This document shows positions 16,469 to 25,535 of a DNA stretch of 64,000 bases, in pieces. How positions within the stretch are numbered: position 1 is the first letter of the stretch; the number at the start of each line of letters is the position of its first letter. The notes under the pieces were generated by a model, which was not told the origin of the DNA, did no database searches, and saw nothing but the letters and a program-made list of their open reading frames with translations. The translations under genes and the position numbers were made by a program. Origin of the DNA: an uncultured Prevotella sp. (GTDB taxonomy: Bacteria > Bacteroidota > Bacteroidia > Bacteroidales > Bacteroidaceae); NCBI GenBank assembly GCA_944320195.1, contig CALUGP010000006.1, positions 1 through 64,000 on the forward strand. The letters run 5' to 3'.

Positions 16469-17568
16469 CGTGGGTTCGGCATAACAGGAATGTCAAACTT
16501 GTCGTTTTTTTGCAACTCGGTGTCAAGCCGTTAAGGCAATGATGGCTTGCCACAGAGCTGTAGAAAATCAAAGCTGTAAGAGTTTCTTTGATAATAAAGA
16601 TGTGGGTTCGGCATAACAGGAATGTCAAACTTGTCGTTTTTTTGCAACTCGGTGTCAAGCCGTTAAGGCAATGATGGCTTGCCACAGAGCTGTAGAAAAT
16701 CAAAGCTGTAAGAGTCTCTTTGATAATAAAGACGTGGGTTCGACATAACAGGAATGTCACACTTATCAGTGTTTTGCAACTCGGTGTCATGTCGTCATTC
16801 CGCTGAAAAGCGGAATCCAGGAAACATCCAGACGGCACACCGTCCTACTGGTAAACATTGGATTCCGCTTTTCAGCGGAATGACGGCTTGACACGGAGCT
16901 GTAGAAAATCAAAACTGTAAGAGTCTCTTTGATAATAAAGACGTGGGTTCGGCATAACAGGAATGTCAAACTTGTCGTTTTTTTGCAACTCGGTGTCAAG
17001 TCGTTAAGGCAATGACGGCTTGCCACAGAGCTGTAGAAAATCAAAACTGTAAGAGTCTCTTTGATAATAAAGACGTGGGTTCGGCATAACAGGAATGTCA
17101 AACTTGTCGTTTTTTTGCAACTCGGTGTCAAGCCGTTAAGGCAATGATGGCTTGCCACAGAGCTGTAGAAAATCAAAGCTGTAAGAGTCTCTTTGATAAT
17201 AAAGACGTGGGTTCGACATAACAGGAATGTCACACTTATCAGTGTTTTGCAACTCGGTGTCATGTCGTCATTCCGCTGAAAAGCGGAATCCAGGAAACAT
17301 CCAGACGGCACACCGTCCTACTGGTAAACATTGGATTCCGCTTTTCAGCGGAATGACGGCTTGACACGGAGCTGTAGAAAATCAAAACTGTAAGAGTCTC
17401 TTTGATAATAAAGACGTGGGTTCGGCATAACAGGAATGTCAAACTTGTCGTTTTTTTGCAACTCGGTGTCAAGTCGTTAAGGCAATGACGGCTTGACACA
17501 GAGCTGTAGAAAAACAAAGCTGTAAGAAATTCTATAATTGGAGAGATGATTCATTATACCGAACTGAC
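16469..17568. repeat. Tandem array of seven TIR/hairpin units
   Basis: Units begin at 16469, 16601, 16733, 16942, 17074, 17206 and 17415, each with CGTGGGTTCG(G/A)CATAAC. Lengths are 132, 132, 209, 132, 132, 209 and about 154. The two long units contain the ATTCCGCTGAAAAGCGGAAT double-arm hairpin; the short ones have a smaller GTTAAGGCAATGA hairpin in its place. Units 2-4 and 5-7 are a near-identical 473-base duplication. The array closes with a degenerate inverted end TTATACCGAACTGAC (17554-17568). Reverse-strand frames run through it, but only because unit lengths and stops allow it. Confidence 0.8.
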
Positions 17569-17610
17569 ATTTGTTCATGTATTGTACATTGGCTTGCTTG
17601 TGTCTTTGCA

Positions 17611-17629
17611 TGTAAACTATAAGTTTACA
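17611..17629. promoter_or_regulatory. TGTAAAC-N5-GTTTACA dyad upstream of fimbrial operon
   Basis: TGTAAACTATAAGTTTACA is a perfect inverted repeat (8-base arms, 3-base centre) about 58 bases upstream of the fimbrial -7 box. The same TGTAAAC-N5-GTTTACA pattern, also followed by TAAT, occurs at 43768-43786. A regulator binding site is inferred. Confidence 0.55.
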
Positions 17630-17658
17630 TAATTTTGTTGTTTAACATAATTTAATTC

Positions 17659-17695
17659 GGGGGGGTAATTTTCTTAAGATAAATTTATACATTTG
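17659..17695 (+). promoter_or_regulatory. Fimbrial operon promoter with G7 tract
   Basis: A TACATTTG -7 box lies at 17688-17695. The -33 position (about 17665-17668) falls at the end of a run of seven G (17659-17665) instead of TTTG. Slippage in the G run would move or alter the -33 region. The leader to the first ATG is about 140 bases. Confidence 0.5.
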
Positions 17696-17838
17696 CAACG
17701 GGATTATAAAAAATATTTGTCTAGATAATAAGTTATCCTTATTCTTTGTTTTGGGAGTCACCTTATGTGCCTGTTGTCAGGCGTACTGAGGTGATGGCTA
17801 TGTTGGATTTGAATGCATAATTACAAATACATTAATGT

Positions 17839-18414
17839 ATGATTAGAAACATACTGATTTCGGCATTATTGGTTTTTGCCATGGCATTGCCGGCCTCCGC
17901 CCAGAACGTGGCGGTAAAGACCAACGCCCTGTATTGGGCCACCACCACGCCCAACATCGGGGTGGAGGTTTCTGTGGCCAAACAACACAGTCTACAGCTT
18001 TTTTACGGACTTAACCCTTGGAAACAGTCGGGTGGCGACCAGACCAGCCTGCGCCATTGGCTCCTTATGCCCGAGTACCGCTACTGGTTCTGCGAGAGCT
18101 TCAACGGATGGTTTGTCGGCGCCCACCTGATGGGGGGACAGTTCAACATGGCCGGCGTAGACCTGCCTTTTGGCCTGTTCCCAAGCCTTGAGAACCGCCG
18201 GTACGAGGGATGGTATGCCGGCGGCGGAGTCACTGCCGGATACCAGTGGGTGCTCTCGCGCCACTGGAACATCGAGGCCTCGCTCGGCGTGGGCTACGAC
18301 TACATAAAGTATGACAAGTTTCGTTGCGGCGAGTGCGGCGAGCGTCTTAAGTCTGGCCACACCAACTACATCGGCCCCACGAAGCTCGCCCTCAGCGTTA
18401 TGTACGTGTTCTAA
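17839..18414 (+). CDS. DUF3575 outer-membrane protein, first gene of fimbrial locus
   Basis: 191 residues. A Sec signal peptide ending ASAQ (about residue 22) is followed by alternating hydrophobic/polar strands typical of a small beta-barrel, ending in Phe (LALSVMYVF). The NALYWATTTPNIGVEV and LMPEYRYWF motifs identify the DUF3575 family, which often opens Mfa-type fimbrial loci in Bacteroidales. It probably acts in the outer membrane during pilus export or anchoring; the exact role is unknown. The next gene starts 81 bases downstream on the same strand. Confidence 0.85.
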   Translation: MIRNILISALLVFAMALPASAQNVAVKTNALYWATTTPNIGVEVSVAKQHSLQLFYGLNPWKQSGGDQTSLRHWLLMPEYRYWFCESFNGWFVGAHLMGGQFNMAGVDLPFGLFPSLENRRYEGWYAGGGVTAGYQWVLSRHWNIEASLGVGYDYIKYDKFRCGECGERLKSGHTNYIGPTKLALSVMYVF

Positions 18415-18495
18415 AGTGAAAAGTGAAGAATCCATTACCCTGCTCTCTTAGCTCTCCCAGTTCTCCCAGTACTCCCAAAAGATAAAATAAGAATT

Positions 18496-19908
18496 ATGAA
18501 ACATTCCACTTTATTATATATGTCGGCCCTGTTGGCCGTGCCGTTCGCACTGCCGTCGCAGGTATGCGCCCAGAAACTGGCCGGCAACACCATCGTCGTT
18601 GAAGACAAGGCGGTGGAAAAGTCGGGCGACAATCTCATTGTCGGTTTCACCTTCAACATGGACTCTCTGCGCCTGCGCTCCAACCAGCGCCTGGTGTTCA
18701 CACCCTCGGTGCGCTCGCTCGACGGGCAGAGCCGCCTGTTGCCAATGGTCGTGGTCAACGGCCGCAAGCAGGACATTTCTTATCAGCGTTACGCCAGCAA
18801 GGACTATCCCGACGACGCACGCGCCGTGCGCCGCACCAACGGCAAGGCACAGAGCTTCCGCTACAGCGCCGAGCTGCCCTATGAAAGCTGGATGCAGAAC
18901 GCCGACGTTGTCATTGCAGAAGACCTCTGCGGCTGCGGCGACGTCGAGGAGCAGAGCCAGACGGTCATCCAGCGCATGCGCAAGCCCTACATCGCATACA
19001 TACGCCCGGCAGCCGAGGCGCGGAAGGCACGCTCTGAGCAGGGCCGGGCATTCATTGACTTCCCTGTGAATAAAACCACGCTTTATACTGACTACCGCAA
19101 CAACCCGGCCGAACTGGCCAAGATTCTCAACACCGTCAACCTTGTGAAGACCGACAAGAACGTAGAGATAACGCGCGTCGAGATTCACGGATACGCCTCG
19201 CCGGAGTCGCCCTATGAGCACAACGCCATGCTGGCCGACGGGCGAGCCAAGACGCTGGCAGAGCACGTGCGCCGGCTGGCCGGACTCGACAAGAGCGTCA
19301 TCGCCGTGGCCTCTACGCCCGAGGACTGGGACGGGCTGCGCCAGGCCGTGGCATCAAGCAGCCTGGAACACCGGCAGGAGATACTCGACATAATAGACGA
19401 CGCGGCCCTCGACCCTGATGCCCGCGAGTGGAAGATAAAGGGCACTTACCCCGAGGACTACCGCCTGATGCTCAATACGTTCTATCCCGCCCTGCGCCAT
19501 TCTGACTATGTTGTAAGCTACACTGTGCGCCCCTTCTCGGTGGAAGAGGCCAAGGAGGTGCTCCGCACAAAGCCGGGGCAGCTTTCTCTGGAAGAGATGT
19601 ATCTCGTGGCGCAGACCTACGAGCCCGGCTCGCAGGAGTTTGACGACGTGTTCCGCACGGCCGTCTCACTCTATCCCGACGACCCAACGGCCAACCTCAA
19701 CGCCGCTTGCGCCGAGATAGAGAGCGGCGACTATGACTCCGCCCTGCGCTATCTCGACAAGGCCGGCGCGTCGCCCTACGTGGCCAACGCACGAGGCGTG
19801 ATTGCCCTGAAGCGCGGCGACGAGGCCGAGGCGCGCCGCCAGTTCGCCATAGCCGCCCAAGGAGGAGTGAAGGAGGCGCAGCATAACCTCGAACTGCTGG
19901 GAGAGTGA
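18496..19908 (+). CDS. DUF3868/OmpA-like fimbrial accessory protein
   Basis: 470 residues with signal peptide (cleavage after VCA-Q, about 25-26). The N-terminal DUF3868-like region (about 27-190) is followed by an OmpA-type peptidoglycan-associating domain: FPVNKTTLYTDYRNN and VEIHGYASPESPYEHNAMLA, about 190-345. TPR-like helices complete it (about 370-470; SLYPDDPTANLNAACAEIES, ALRYLDKA). Probably bridges outer membrane and cell wall for the fimbrial apparatus. High GC, in contrast with the mfa1-like gene two positions downstream. Confidence 0.85.
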   Translation: MKHSTLLYMSALLAVPFALPSQVCAQKLAGNTIVVEDKAVEKSGDNLIVGFTFNMDSLRLRSNQRLVFTPSVRSLDGQSRLLPMVVVNGRKQDISYQRYASKDYPDDARAVRRTNGKAQSFRYSAELPYESWMQNADVVIAEDLCGCGDVEEQSQTVIQRMRKPYIAYIRPAAEARKARSEQGRAFIDFPVNKTTLYTDYRNNPAELAKILNTVNLVKTDKNVEITRVEIHGYASPESPYEHNAMLADGRAKTLAEHVRRLAGLDKSVIAVASTPEDWDGLRQAVASSSLEHRQEILDIIDDAALDPDAREWKIKGTYPEDYRLMLNTFYPALRHSDYVVSYTVRPFSVEEAKEVLRTKPGQLSLEEMYLVAQTYEPGSQEFDDVFRTAVSLYPDDPTANLNAACAEIESGDYDSALRYLDKAGASPYVANARGVIALKRGDEAEARRQFAIAAQGGVKEAQHNLELLGE

Positions 19909-19909
19909 C

Positions 19910-20100
19910 AATTAAGAATTAAGAGTTAAGAATTAATAATCAATAATAAAGAATCAACACTCAACAATCAAGCCTCATTCCGGCGCATCCGGCCTATTAG
20001 GCCTATTGGGCTCATTGGGCTTCGGCCTATCCGGCTTATTCGGCCTATTACCTTTTGCAAAGAAATATAAAACATAATATTAACTAACACTTATAACAAC
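19910..20100. repeat. Low-complexity spacer between OmpA-like and mfa1-like genes
   Basis: Starts with AATTAAGAATTAAGAGTTAAG units, then GGCCTATTAGGCC / GGCTCATTGGGC units (about 19987-20048). The latter family recurs at 22040-22100 on the other side of the mfa1-like gene. A TACCTTTTG at about 20051 resembles a -7 box with one extra T. Confidence 0.6.
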
Positions 20101-21909
20101 ATGAACAAAACAAAGTATTTGGCTCTCGCGTTTGCGGCGCTCACGCTGGGAGCATGTACGAGCGACGACGTTGTGGTGAATGATGACCCCAACATCGCAC
20201 AAGGCGGCGAGAAAAGCTACGTCAGCCTCGCCATTAATTTGCCTACGCAGCCAAGCACTCGTGTCACTGATACTGATGGTGAATCCGTAGACCTTGATGA
20301 CGGTACGGAAAATGAGTATGCTGTTAAGAGCGGAATACTTGTTCTTTTTACGGGAGAGAACGAAGCTGCCGCTACTTGTGTTTCGGCTTATACTCTTAAT
20401 GTTGACGGATTCCAGACTCAGACACCAGACGATGATCAAATAACGTCAAAAGCAACACTGGTTGAAGAGGTCGCAAAACCTTCAACCACGAAAAAAGAGA
20501 ATATTTATGCTCTTGTGATTCTTAATCCAAACAGTGTTGTTACTGTAGATGGTACTTCGCTGAAAATTAGTAATGAGGCGTTTAACGGCACTTTTAAAAG
20601 TTTTACGGAAAAAGCAGTAAGCATATCTGATATTAGTGCTGTCAATGGAAATGGCTTCATGATGAGTAATGCTCCTTTGTATAGTGCTGCAGGTGGAAAA
20701 ACTAAGCCAACTGATGGAGCATCGGTTTCCACGCTAGCGATAATGGATAAGGACAAGTTCTATACAAATCAGACAACTGCTACAAGTAATCCTGCCGCAA
20801 CAATTTATGTTGAGCGTGCCGTTGCAAAGGTAACTGTAACAGCTGAGGATGCGCAAACAGTAACAGGTTCCACAAATGTTGTAGGATATGATGTGGCAGG
20901 ATGGACTCTTGACGTTACCAACAAGAAAACTTATCTTGTGCGCAATGTTGCTTGTACTCCTTCGTGGTGGCAGTATGCAAATGAAAGCGCTACATCAACT
21001 GATAAATATCGTTTTGTCGGCTCGACAGCTGTTACAACAGACAAATACCGTACATATTGGGGAATCGACCCGAACTATTCTGGATCTATAACCGTTGCCG
21101 ACGAGTTTAATAATGCTGACGGTGTAATTGATGATAACAATCTGAAAAATGCTGATGGCAAAACCCCTCTTTATTGCCTTGAAAATACGTTTGATACTCA
21201 GAATATGATGAACGACCAGACAACTCGTGTCATACTTAAGGCAAAGCTAAATTTGACTAGCGGTTTGGCTGAAGATGATGGAACGTTTTATGTTCTTGAT
21301 GACAAGACGGGAACAATATATAAAGAGGACGGTATTAAGGACGCAGTAAAAGTATGGGTGCAAGCTTGGATTAATGATAATAAGGCAACCTATTTTACAT
21401 CTGGAACCATTGATGGAGATGACCTTACCGTAACATTGCCAACCAGTGAAGATGATGAAGGTGGTTATATTGATGTAACCAAGGTAGAAGTGAATGCTTC
21501 AATCACAGGTATTACATGGGTTCAAGGTCAAAGTGTAACTACACTTAATAGTGCGATTGCATCGAATCTTAAAACTATTATTGGAGACCACAAGATAGGA
21601 TATTACAAGAACGGATATTCTTATTATGAAGTAAGAATTAAGCATTTCGGCGATGGTCAGACACCTTGGACGTCAACAAGCAATGAAGGCTCTTATGGCT
21701 CAGGCAATACAGGAGAAAACAATTGGCTTGGACGTTGGGGCGTATTGCGCAACAACTGGTATGATCTTAATATTAAGGTTAAGAACATAGGTTCGCCTGA
21801 AGTTCCGGATGTCACAAACAAGCCTGATGATCCTGAAGATTTGTATGTTGCAGTGACAATTAATGTCCTTTCATGGGCAAAACGTGAAACGCAAAATGTT
21901 GAGCTGTAA
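20101..21909 (+). CDS. Mfa1-family fimbrial major subunit
   Basis: 602 residues. A lipoprotein signal has LGAC with Cys19, and an Arg (PSTR, 54) lies at about the place where Mfa1/FimA precursors are trimmed before donor-strand polymerisation. The body is a two-domain transthyretin-like fimbrillin, with NPAATIYVERAVAKVTVTAE in the middle and NNWYDLNIKVKNIG then VAVTINVLSWAKRETQNVEL at the C-terminus. The C-terminal strands match those Mfa1 uses for polymerisation. Base composition is clearly more AT-rich than flanking genes, which fits diversifying exchange of the shaft antigen. A stem (21953-21978) follows the gene. Confidence 0.88.
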   Translation: MNKTKYLALAFAALTLGACTSDDVVVNDDPNIAQGGEKSYVSLAINLPTQPSTRVTDTDGESVDLDDGTENEYAVKSGILVLFTGENEAAATCVSAYTLNVDGFQTQTPDDDQITSKATLVEEVAKPSTTKKENIYALVILNPNSVVTVDGTSLKISNEAFNGTFKSFTEKAVSISDISAVNGNGFMMSNAPLYSAAGGKTKPTDGASVSTLAIMDKDKFYTNQTTATSNPAATIYVERAVAKVTVTAEDAQTVTGSTNVVGYDVAGWTLDVTNKKTYLVRNVACTPSWWQYANESATSTDKYRFVGSTAVTTDKYRTYWGIDPNYSGSITVADEFNNADGVIDDNNLKNADGKTPLYCLENTFDTQNMMNDQTTRVILKAKLNLTSGLAEDDGTFYVLDDKTGTIYKEDGIKDAVKVWVQAWINDNKATYFTSGTIDGDDLTVTLPTSEDDEGGYIDVTKVEVNASITGITWVQGQSVTTLNSAIASNLKTIIGDHKIGYYKNGYSYYEVRIKHFGDGQTPWTSTSNEGSYGSGNTGENNWLGRWGVLRNNWYDLNIKVKNIGSPEVPDVTNKPDDPEDLYVAVTINVLSWAKRETQNVEL

Positions 21910-22382
21910 CCACACAGCATATATTAATTCATTCAATAAATATCTTTTGTTCCGGTGGCGTCGTGAGACGCTGCCGGGATTTCAAACAAAACCTGAAGAA
22001 ACGACAACTGCCAAGGGCAGGGATGAAGCCCTGTCGTCTCGGCGTATCAGGCCAATAAGGCTCATTGGGCCAATTGTCCAGCCCATAGGGGCTTATCAGC
22101 AAGCTCATCCGGCTTGTCCGGCCTGCACTGGTAGCCTGGCAAGGCACCACCCTAAGACGAAAACAACCGCCGTGCGCAATGCGCGGCGACAACATAACGA
22201 GCTAGTGAAGCGAGAACGGGTTGTTAAGCAAGCTAAAGCTCATGAGCCCAGACAGCGAAGCCTCCGGCTGCAAAGCACATGGCTTTAACTTCTAGCGAGT
22301 GGAGCGAGCGATAACTTCTCTAACTTCTTTAACTTCTCAAACACTTCTCTAACTTCTTTAACTTCTAAAAATCTATAGAAAT
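21910..22382. other. Spacer with hairpin and repeats between mfa1-like and mfa2-like genes
   Basis: CCGGTGGCGTC-GTGA-GACGCTGCCGG (about 21952-21977) forms a strong stem just after the stop codon and could attenuate read-through. Next come GGCCAATAAGGCTCATTGGG units (22047-22100), GC-rich repeats, and AACTTCTCTAACTTCTTT units up to the next ATG. I see no gene in this 473-base spacer. Confidence 0.5.
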
Positions 22383-23480
22383 ATGAGATATTCAGCAAGA
22401 AAACCTTTTAGATGGTTGTGCTGCACGGTGCTGGCCGCCTTGGCGATGACCTCGTGCGACATGATGGAGCAAGACCTCAGCGACTGCCCCTACGGCCTGT
22501 ACGTCACGTTCAAGTATGACTACAACCTGCAGCGCGCCGACATGTTCAACGACCACGTAGGTTCGGTCACGCTCTATGTCTTCGACGAGCATAACAAGCT
22601 TGTAAAGACCGTGGAAGAGAGCAACGCCGGCGGCGTGGAGCCGCTGAAACAGCCGGGATACGTGATGCACATCACCGACCTTGCCCCCGGCAACTACCGC
22701 TTCGTTGCACTGGCCGGACAGCGGCCTTACGCCGACATGATGGAGACTGCGCGCGCCAAGTTTGTGCGCACAGACATAGCCACTGGCGACGACATCGCCG
22801 GCCTTGGCGTGCAGCTGGAACGCCGCGAGACGGGCGATGGCACATATGAGATTGTCAACAACGCCCTGCCGCTGGACACCCTGTGGCACGGCATGCTGAC
22901 AGAGCCAGTCCAGGTGTATTCAAAGGAATCAAACCGCCCGGCCTACGCCACCGTCTCGCTCGTGCGCGACACCAAGAAAATAAGCGTAAGCCTGCGCGAG
23001 CTTGACGACCCCACGCAGATGGACATAGCCGACTATGACCTCGCCATAACCGACCGCAACTCCACGCTGCTGTGGGACAACTTGGTTGACGAGACAACAG
23101 GCACCGTAGTTTACCGTCCCCACGACACGTGGAACACCGACGACCGCACGCCCGTTGCCGGGCAAGGCGAGGTGGGCAAGATAGGCCACGCCGACTTCAT
23201 GACCTCGCGCATCATCTATCATGACGACGCGGCCGACGACGGCACGCTGACCATCGTGAGCCGCGAGACGGGCGCAACCGTGGTGAACGTCAACCTGCCC
23301 GACCTGCTCTCGCGCCTGCGTTCAAGCGAGGAGTTGCACAGCTACACGCCACAGGAATTCCTTGACCGCGGCTACGACTACCAGCTGGACTTCTTCTTGC
23401 GCGGCGGACGCCTCTCTTACGTCAACATAAGCATCAGCGTGCTCGGATGGAGCAAGCGAATACAATACGAGGAACTGTAA
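22383..23480 (+). CDS. FimB/Mfa2-family fimbrial anchor lipoprotein
   Basis: 365 residues. Signal peptide with lipobox MTSC (Cys25). The LSDCPYGLYVTFKYDYN, VTLYVFDEHNKLV and LAPGNYRFVALAG motifs are those of the FimB/Mfa2 family, whose members cap the fimbria base and hold it in the outer membrane. It directly follows the shaft-subunit gene, the order known from Porphyromonas mfa1-mfa2. The C-terminus (INISVLGWSKRIQYEEL) echoes the Mfa1 C-terminus, as expected for a donor-strand partner. Confidence 0.9.
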   Translation: MRYSARKPFRWLCCTVLAALAMTSCDMMEQDLSDCPYGLYVTFKYDYNLQRADMFNDHVGSVTLYVFDEHNKLVKTVEESNAGGVEPLKQPGYVMHITDLAPGNYRFVALAGQRPYADMMETARAKFVRTDIATGDDIAGLGVQLERRETGDGTYEIVNNALPLDTLWHGMLTEPVQVYSKESNRPAYATVSLVRDTKKISVSLRELDDPTQMDIADYDLAITDRNSTLLWDNLVDETTGTVVYRPHDTWNTDDRTPVAGQGEVGKIGHADFMTSRIIYHDDAADDGTLTIVSRETGATVVNVNLPDLLSRLRSSEELHSYTPQEFLDRGYDYQLDFFLRGGRLSYVNISISVLGWSKRIQYEEL

Positions 23481-23587
23481 GAATTAAGAGTGAAGAATCC
23501 AACACCCGGTTCTCCCAGCACTCCCAGTTCTCTCAGCTAATAATTATGAAACAACGTTTGGCGAAAGCCAATTATGAATTGTGAATT

Positions 23588-25489
23588 ATGCATTATGAAT
23601 TAAATAAATGGCGCGGCGCGCTCTTCTGCCTCTGCCTTGCCCTTGCGGCGGCCGGGTGCAGCATGAGCGACGACCTCGACTGCCCTCCTGAAGGCGGACT
23701 GGCCAACTCAGGCAAGACATACATCCGCCTCAGCTTCGCCATGCCTGGCTCCGGCTCCACCCGCGCCACAGGCGGTGAACTCGGCGACGGCCAGGAGGCA
23801 GGCCAGAACGAGGAAAACACGATAAGCTCAGCCGTCGCCTTCCTATATAAAGGTAACGGCGTGAATGATGATGCTAAAACGCCCATAGCCGCCGTGGTTG
23901 AGTTTGACAACCCGGACGGCACGGGTGCTGGTACAGACCGACCCGACACAGAGCACGATATAGACAAAGTATATACCACCGCAGCGAAGGAACTGCCGGA
24001 AATTGAATTCGATACGTACCACGTCATCGTCGCCACCAACCTCAGTGAAAACGACAACACCGGTTGGTGGAATGGTGCCAACCTAACACTTGGCAATGTG
24101 CGCGACCATATCCTTACTAAGGCGTGGACACCTGAAGCCGACGGTTCGTATTCCAACTTCCTCATGACCAACGAGAGCGATGCCTTTATCGAGTTGACAG
24201 AAAAGAACACATCCGCCAACCCTGCCGAGACAACCGTCGACGTGGAGCGCGTCGCAGCCCGTGTGGACTACTTTGCAGAAACTGAGTATCATTGCACCGA
24301 CCAGACCTATAAAGGCGGCACAGTGGAAATCCTTGGTGCAACGATTGTGAACGATTACAGAGCCGGCAGCTTTCTGCTTAAGCGCGTGGCTGATGATGTT
24401 GATGGCAAGAATCTTGAATATCTTGGAGACGAAACGCCAACGCCCTCAGGCGTAGCGACAAACTATGTGATTGATCCGTTGACTTCACAAAAAAACGAAG
24501 CAAACAAAAACGGAAATTTCACCATTTCGCAAAATGGTAAGAATTTTCAAACCCGTGCATACATGTATGCCGAAGGCACCCACTCTTCCGCATGGAGTGG
24601 CGACCCTAAATGGTGGAAAGAGAAGGTAACCGCAGGAAAAGAAATAACGGTTGGCAATGAAACATGGAATTGCATAGGCTACACCCTTGAGAACACCACG
24701 CCGAGCGGCACGGATTTTGCCGGAGCAAAGGAATATAACACAGGCGTTGTGTTCCAGGCTCGGTTCACACCTGCCGATGGTGCGGTAAAAAGCAAATATG
24801 GTTACAAAGAAGGACAAACTTTTTTTGAATACGGAGGCCAGCTTTATGCCACAATGGAAGACTTGGCTGAAGCCTATTTCCCAAATAATGATTTTGATTC
24901 TTTTAAAGACAATCTGTCTAAGGATGAATATTCAAGTTGGGAAAATATAACAGTATTGATTGAAAGTATTGAAGTCAATGACGACCCGTCTGGATATAAG
25001 GATTTTCTTGTAAAAGAAGCAGATGGGAAAGATGGAGAGTTGACCGATGATGACAGAGAACGTCTTTCCTGGACTGCCTACATGCGTGATGTCTGCGGAT
25101 ACACGTTTGACGCTGACAACGGCTGCGTTAAGCTTGACTGGACAGGCGGAGGCACGAAGCCCCAAGGTGCGAAGTCTACCCGCGAGATACTTTACGACAA
25201 CGGAGTGCGCACGTATGAGAACTCGATATGCTATTACACTTGGTGGCTGCTGCACAGCAACGACTTGACGGACGACACGTCTGCCGACAACAACGTTGAG
25301 GGCGTGATGGAGCATGCCATTGTGCGCAACAACATTTACAAGCTTGAAGTTAAGAGTATTTATTCGCTGGGCGACGACGTGCCCGGCAGCACATCGCTCC
25401 GCGTCCGCGCCACGGTGAACGACTGGGTGCTGCTGCCTAAAGAAGACATAATTTTTGGCCCGTCGCAGGGCGGCGATGCCGGTAACTGA
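23588..25489 (+). CDS. Second Mfa1-like fimbrillin, probable minor or tip subunit
   Basis: 633 residues, lipoprotein signal with AAGC (Cys24). Shared family features include TYIRLSFAMPG with TRATG after the signal, the TTVDVERVAARVDYFAE strand near 220, and a C-terminal region (AIVRNNIYKLEVKSIYSLG, ATVNDWVL). It follows the anchor gene, where accessory subunits are usual. The start ATG lies inside an AATTATGAATT repeat, so the first residues (MHYELNKW) are encoded by repeat sequence. AT content rises in the middle (24.3-25.0 kb). Confidence 0.75.
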   Translation: MHYELNKWRGALFCLCLALAAAGCSMSDDLDCPPEGGLANSGKTYIRLSFAMPGSGSTRATGGELGDGQEAGQNEENTISSAVAFLYKGNGVNDDAKTPIAAVVEFDNPDGTGAGTDRPDTEHDIDKVYTTAAKELPEIEFDTYHVIVATNLSENDNTGWWNGANLTLGNVRDHILTKAWTPEADGSYSNFLMTNESDAFIELTEKNTSANPAETTVDVERVAARVDYFAETEYHCTDQTYKGGTVEILGATIVNDYRAGSFLLKRVADDVDGKNLEYLGDETPTPSGVATNYVIDPLTSQKNEANKNGNFTISQNGKNFQTRAYMYAEGTHSSAWSGDPKWWKEKVTAGKEITVGNETWNCIGYTLENTTPSGTDFAGAKEYNTGVVFQARFTPADGAVKSKYGYKEGQTFFEYGGQLYATMEDLAEAYFPNNDFDSFKDNLSKDEYSSWENITVLIESIEVNDDPSGYKDFLVKEADGKDGELTDDDRERLSWTAYMRDVCGYTFDADNGCVKLDWTGGGTKPQGAKSTREILYDNGVRTYENSICYYTWWLLHSNDLTDDTSADNNVEGVMEHAIVRNNIYKLEVKSIYSLGDDVPGSTSLRVRATVNDWVLLPKEDIIFGPSQGGDAGN

Positions 25490-25535
25490 TGAATTCCACG
25501 GGCGTGCGCCTTTATACTTTTGTTTTATAATATTG

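Noticed and set aside
16464..17517. Reverse-strand open frames with repeated FLLCRTHVFIIKETLT-type peptides
   Set aside because: They exist only because 132-base units are divisible by three. They have no ribosome site or promoter, and they follow the boundaries of the nucleotide repeat.
16469..17568. CRISPR array
   Set aside because: Units are 132 or 209 bases with no unique spacers of 30-40 bases and no cas genes nearby.
21863..22288. 141-residue frame in the mfa1-mfa2 spacer
   Set aside because: It runs through low-complexity GGCCAATAAGG and AACTTCT repeats, overlaps the end of the mfa1-like gene and has no ribosome site.
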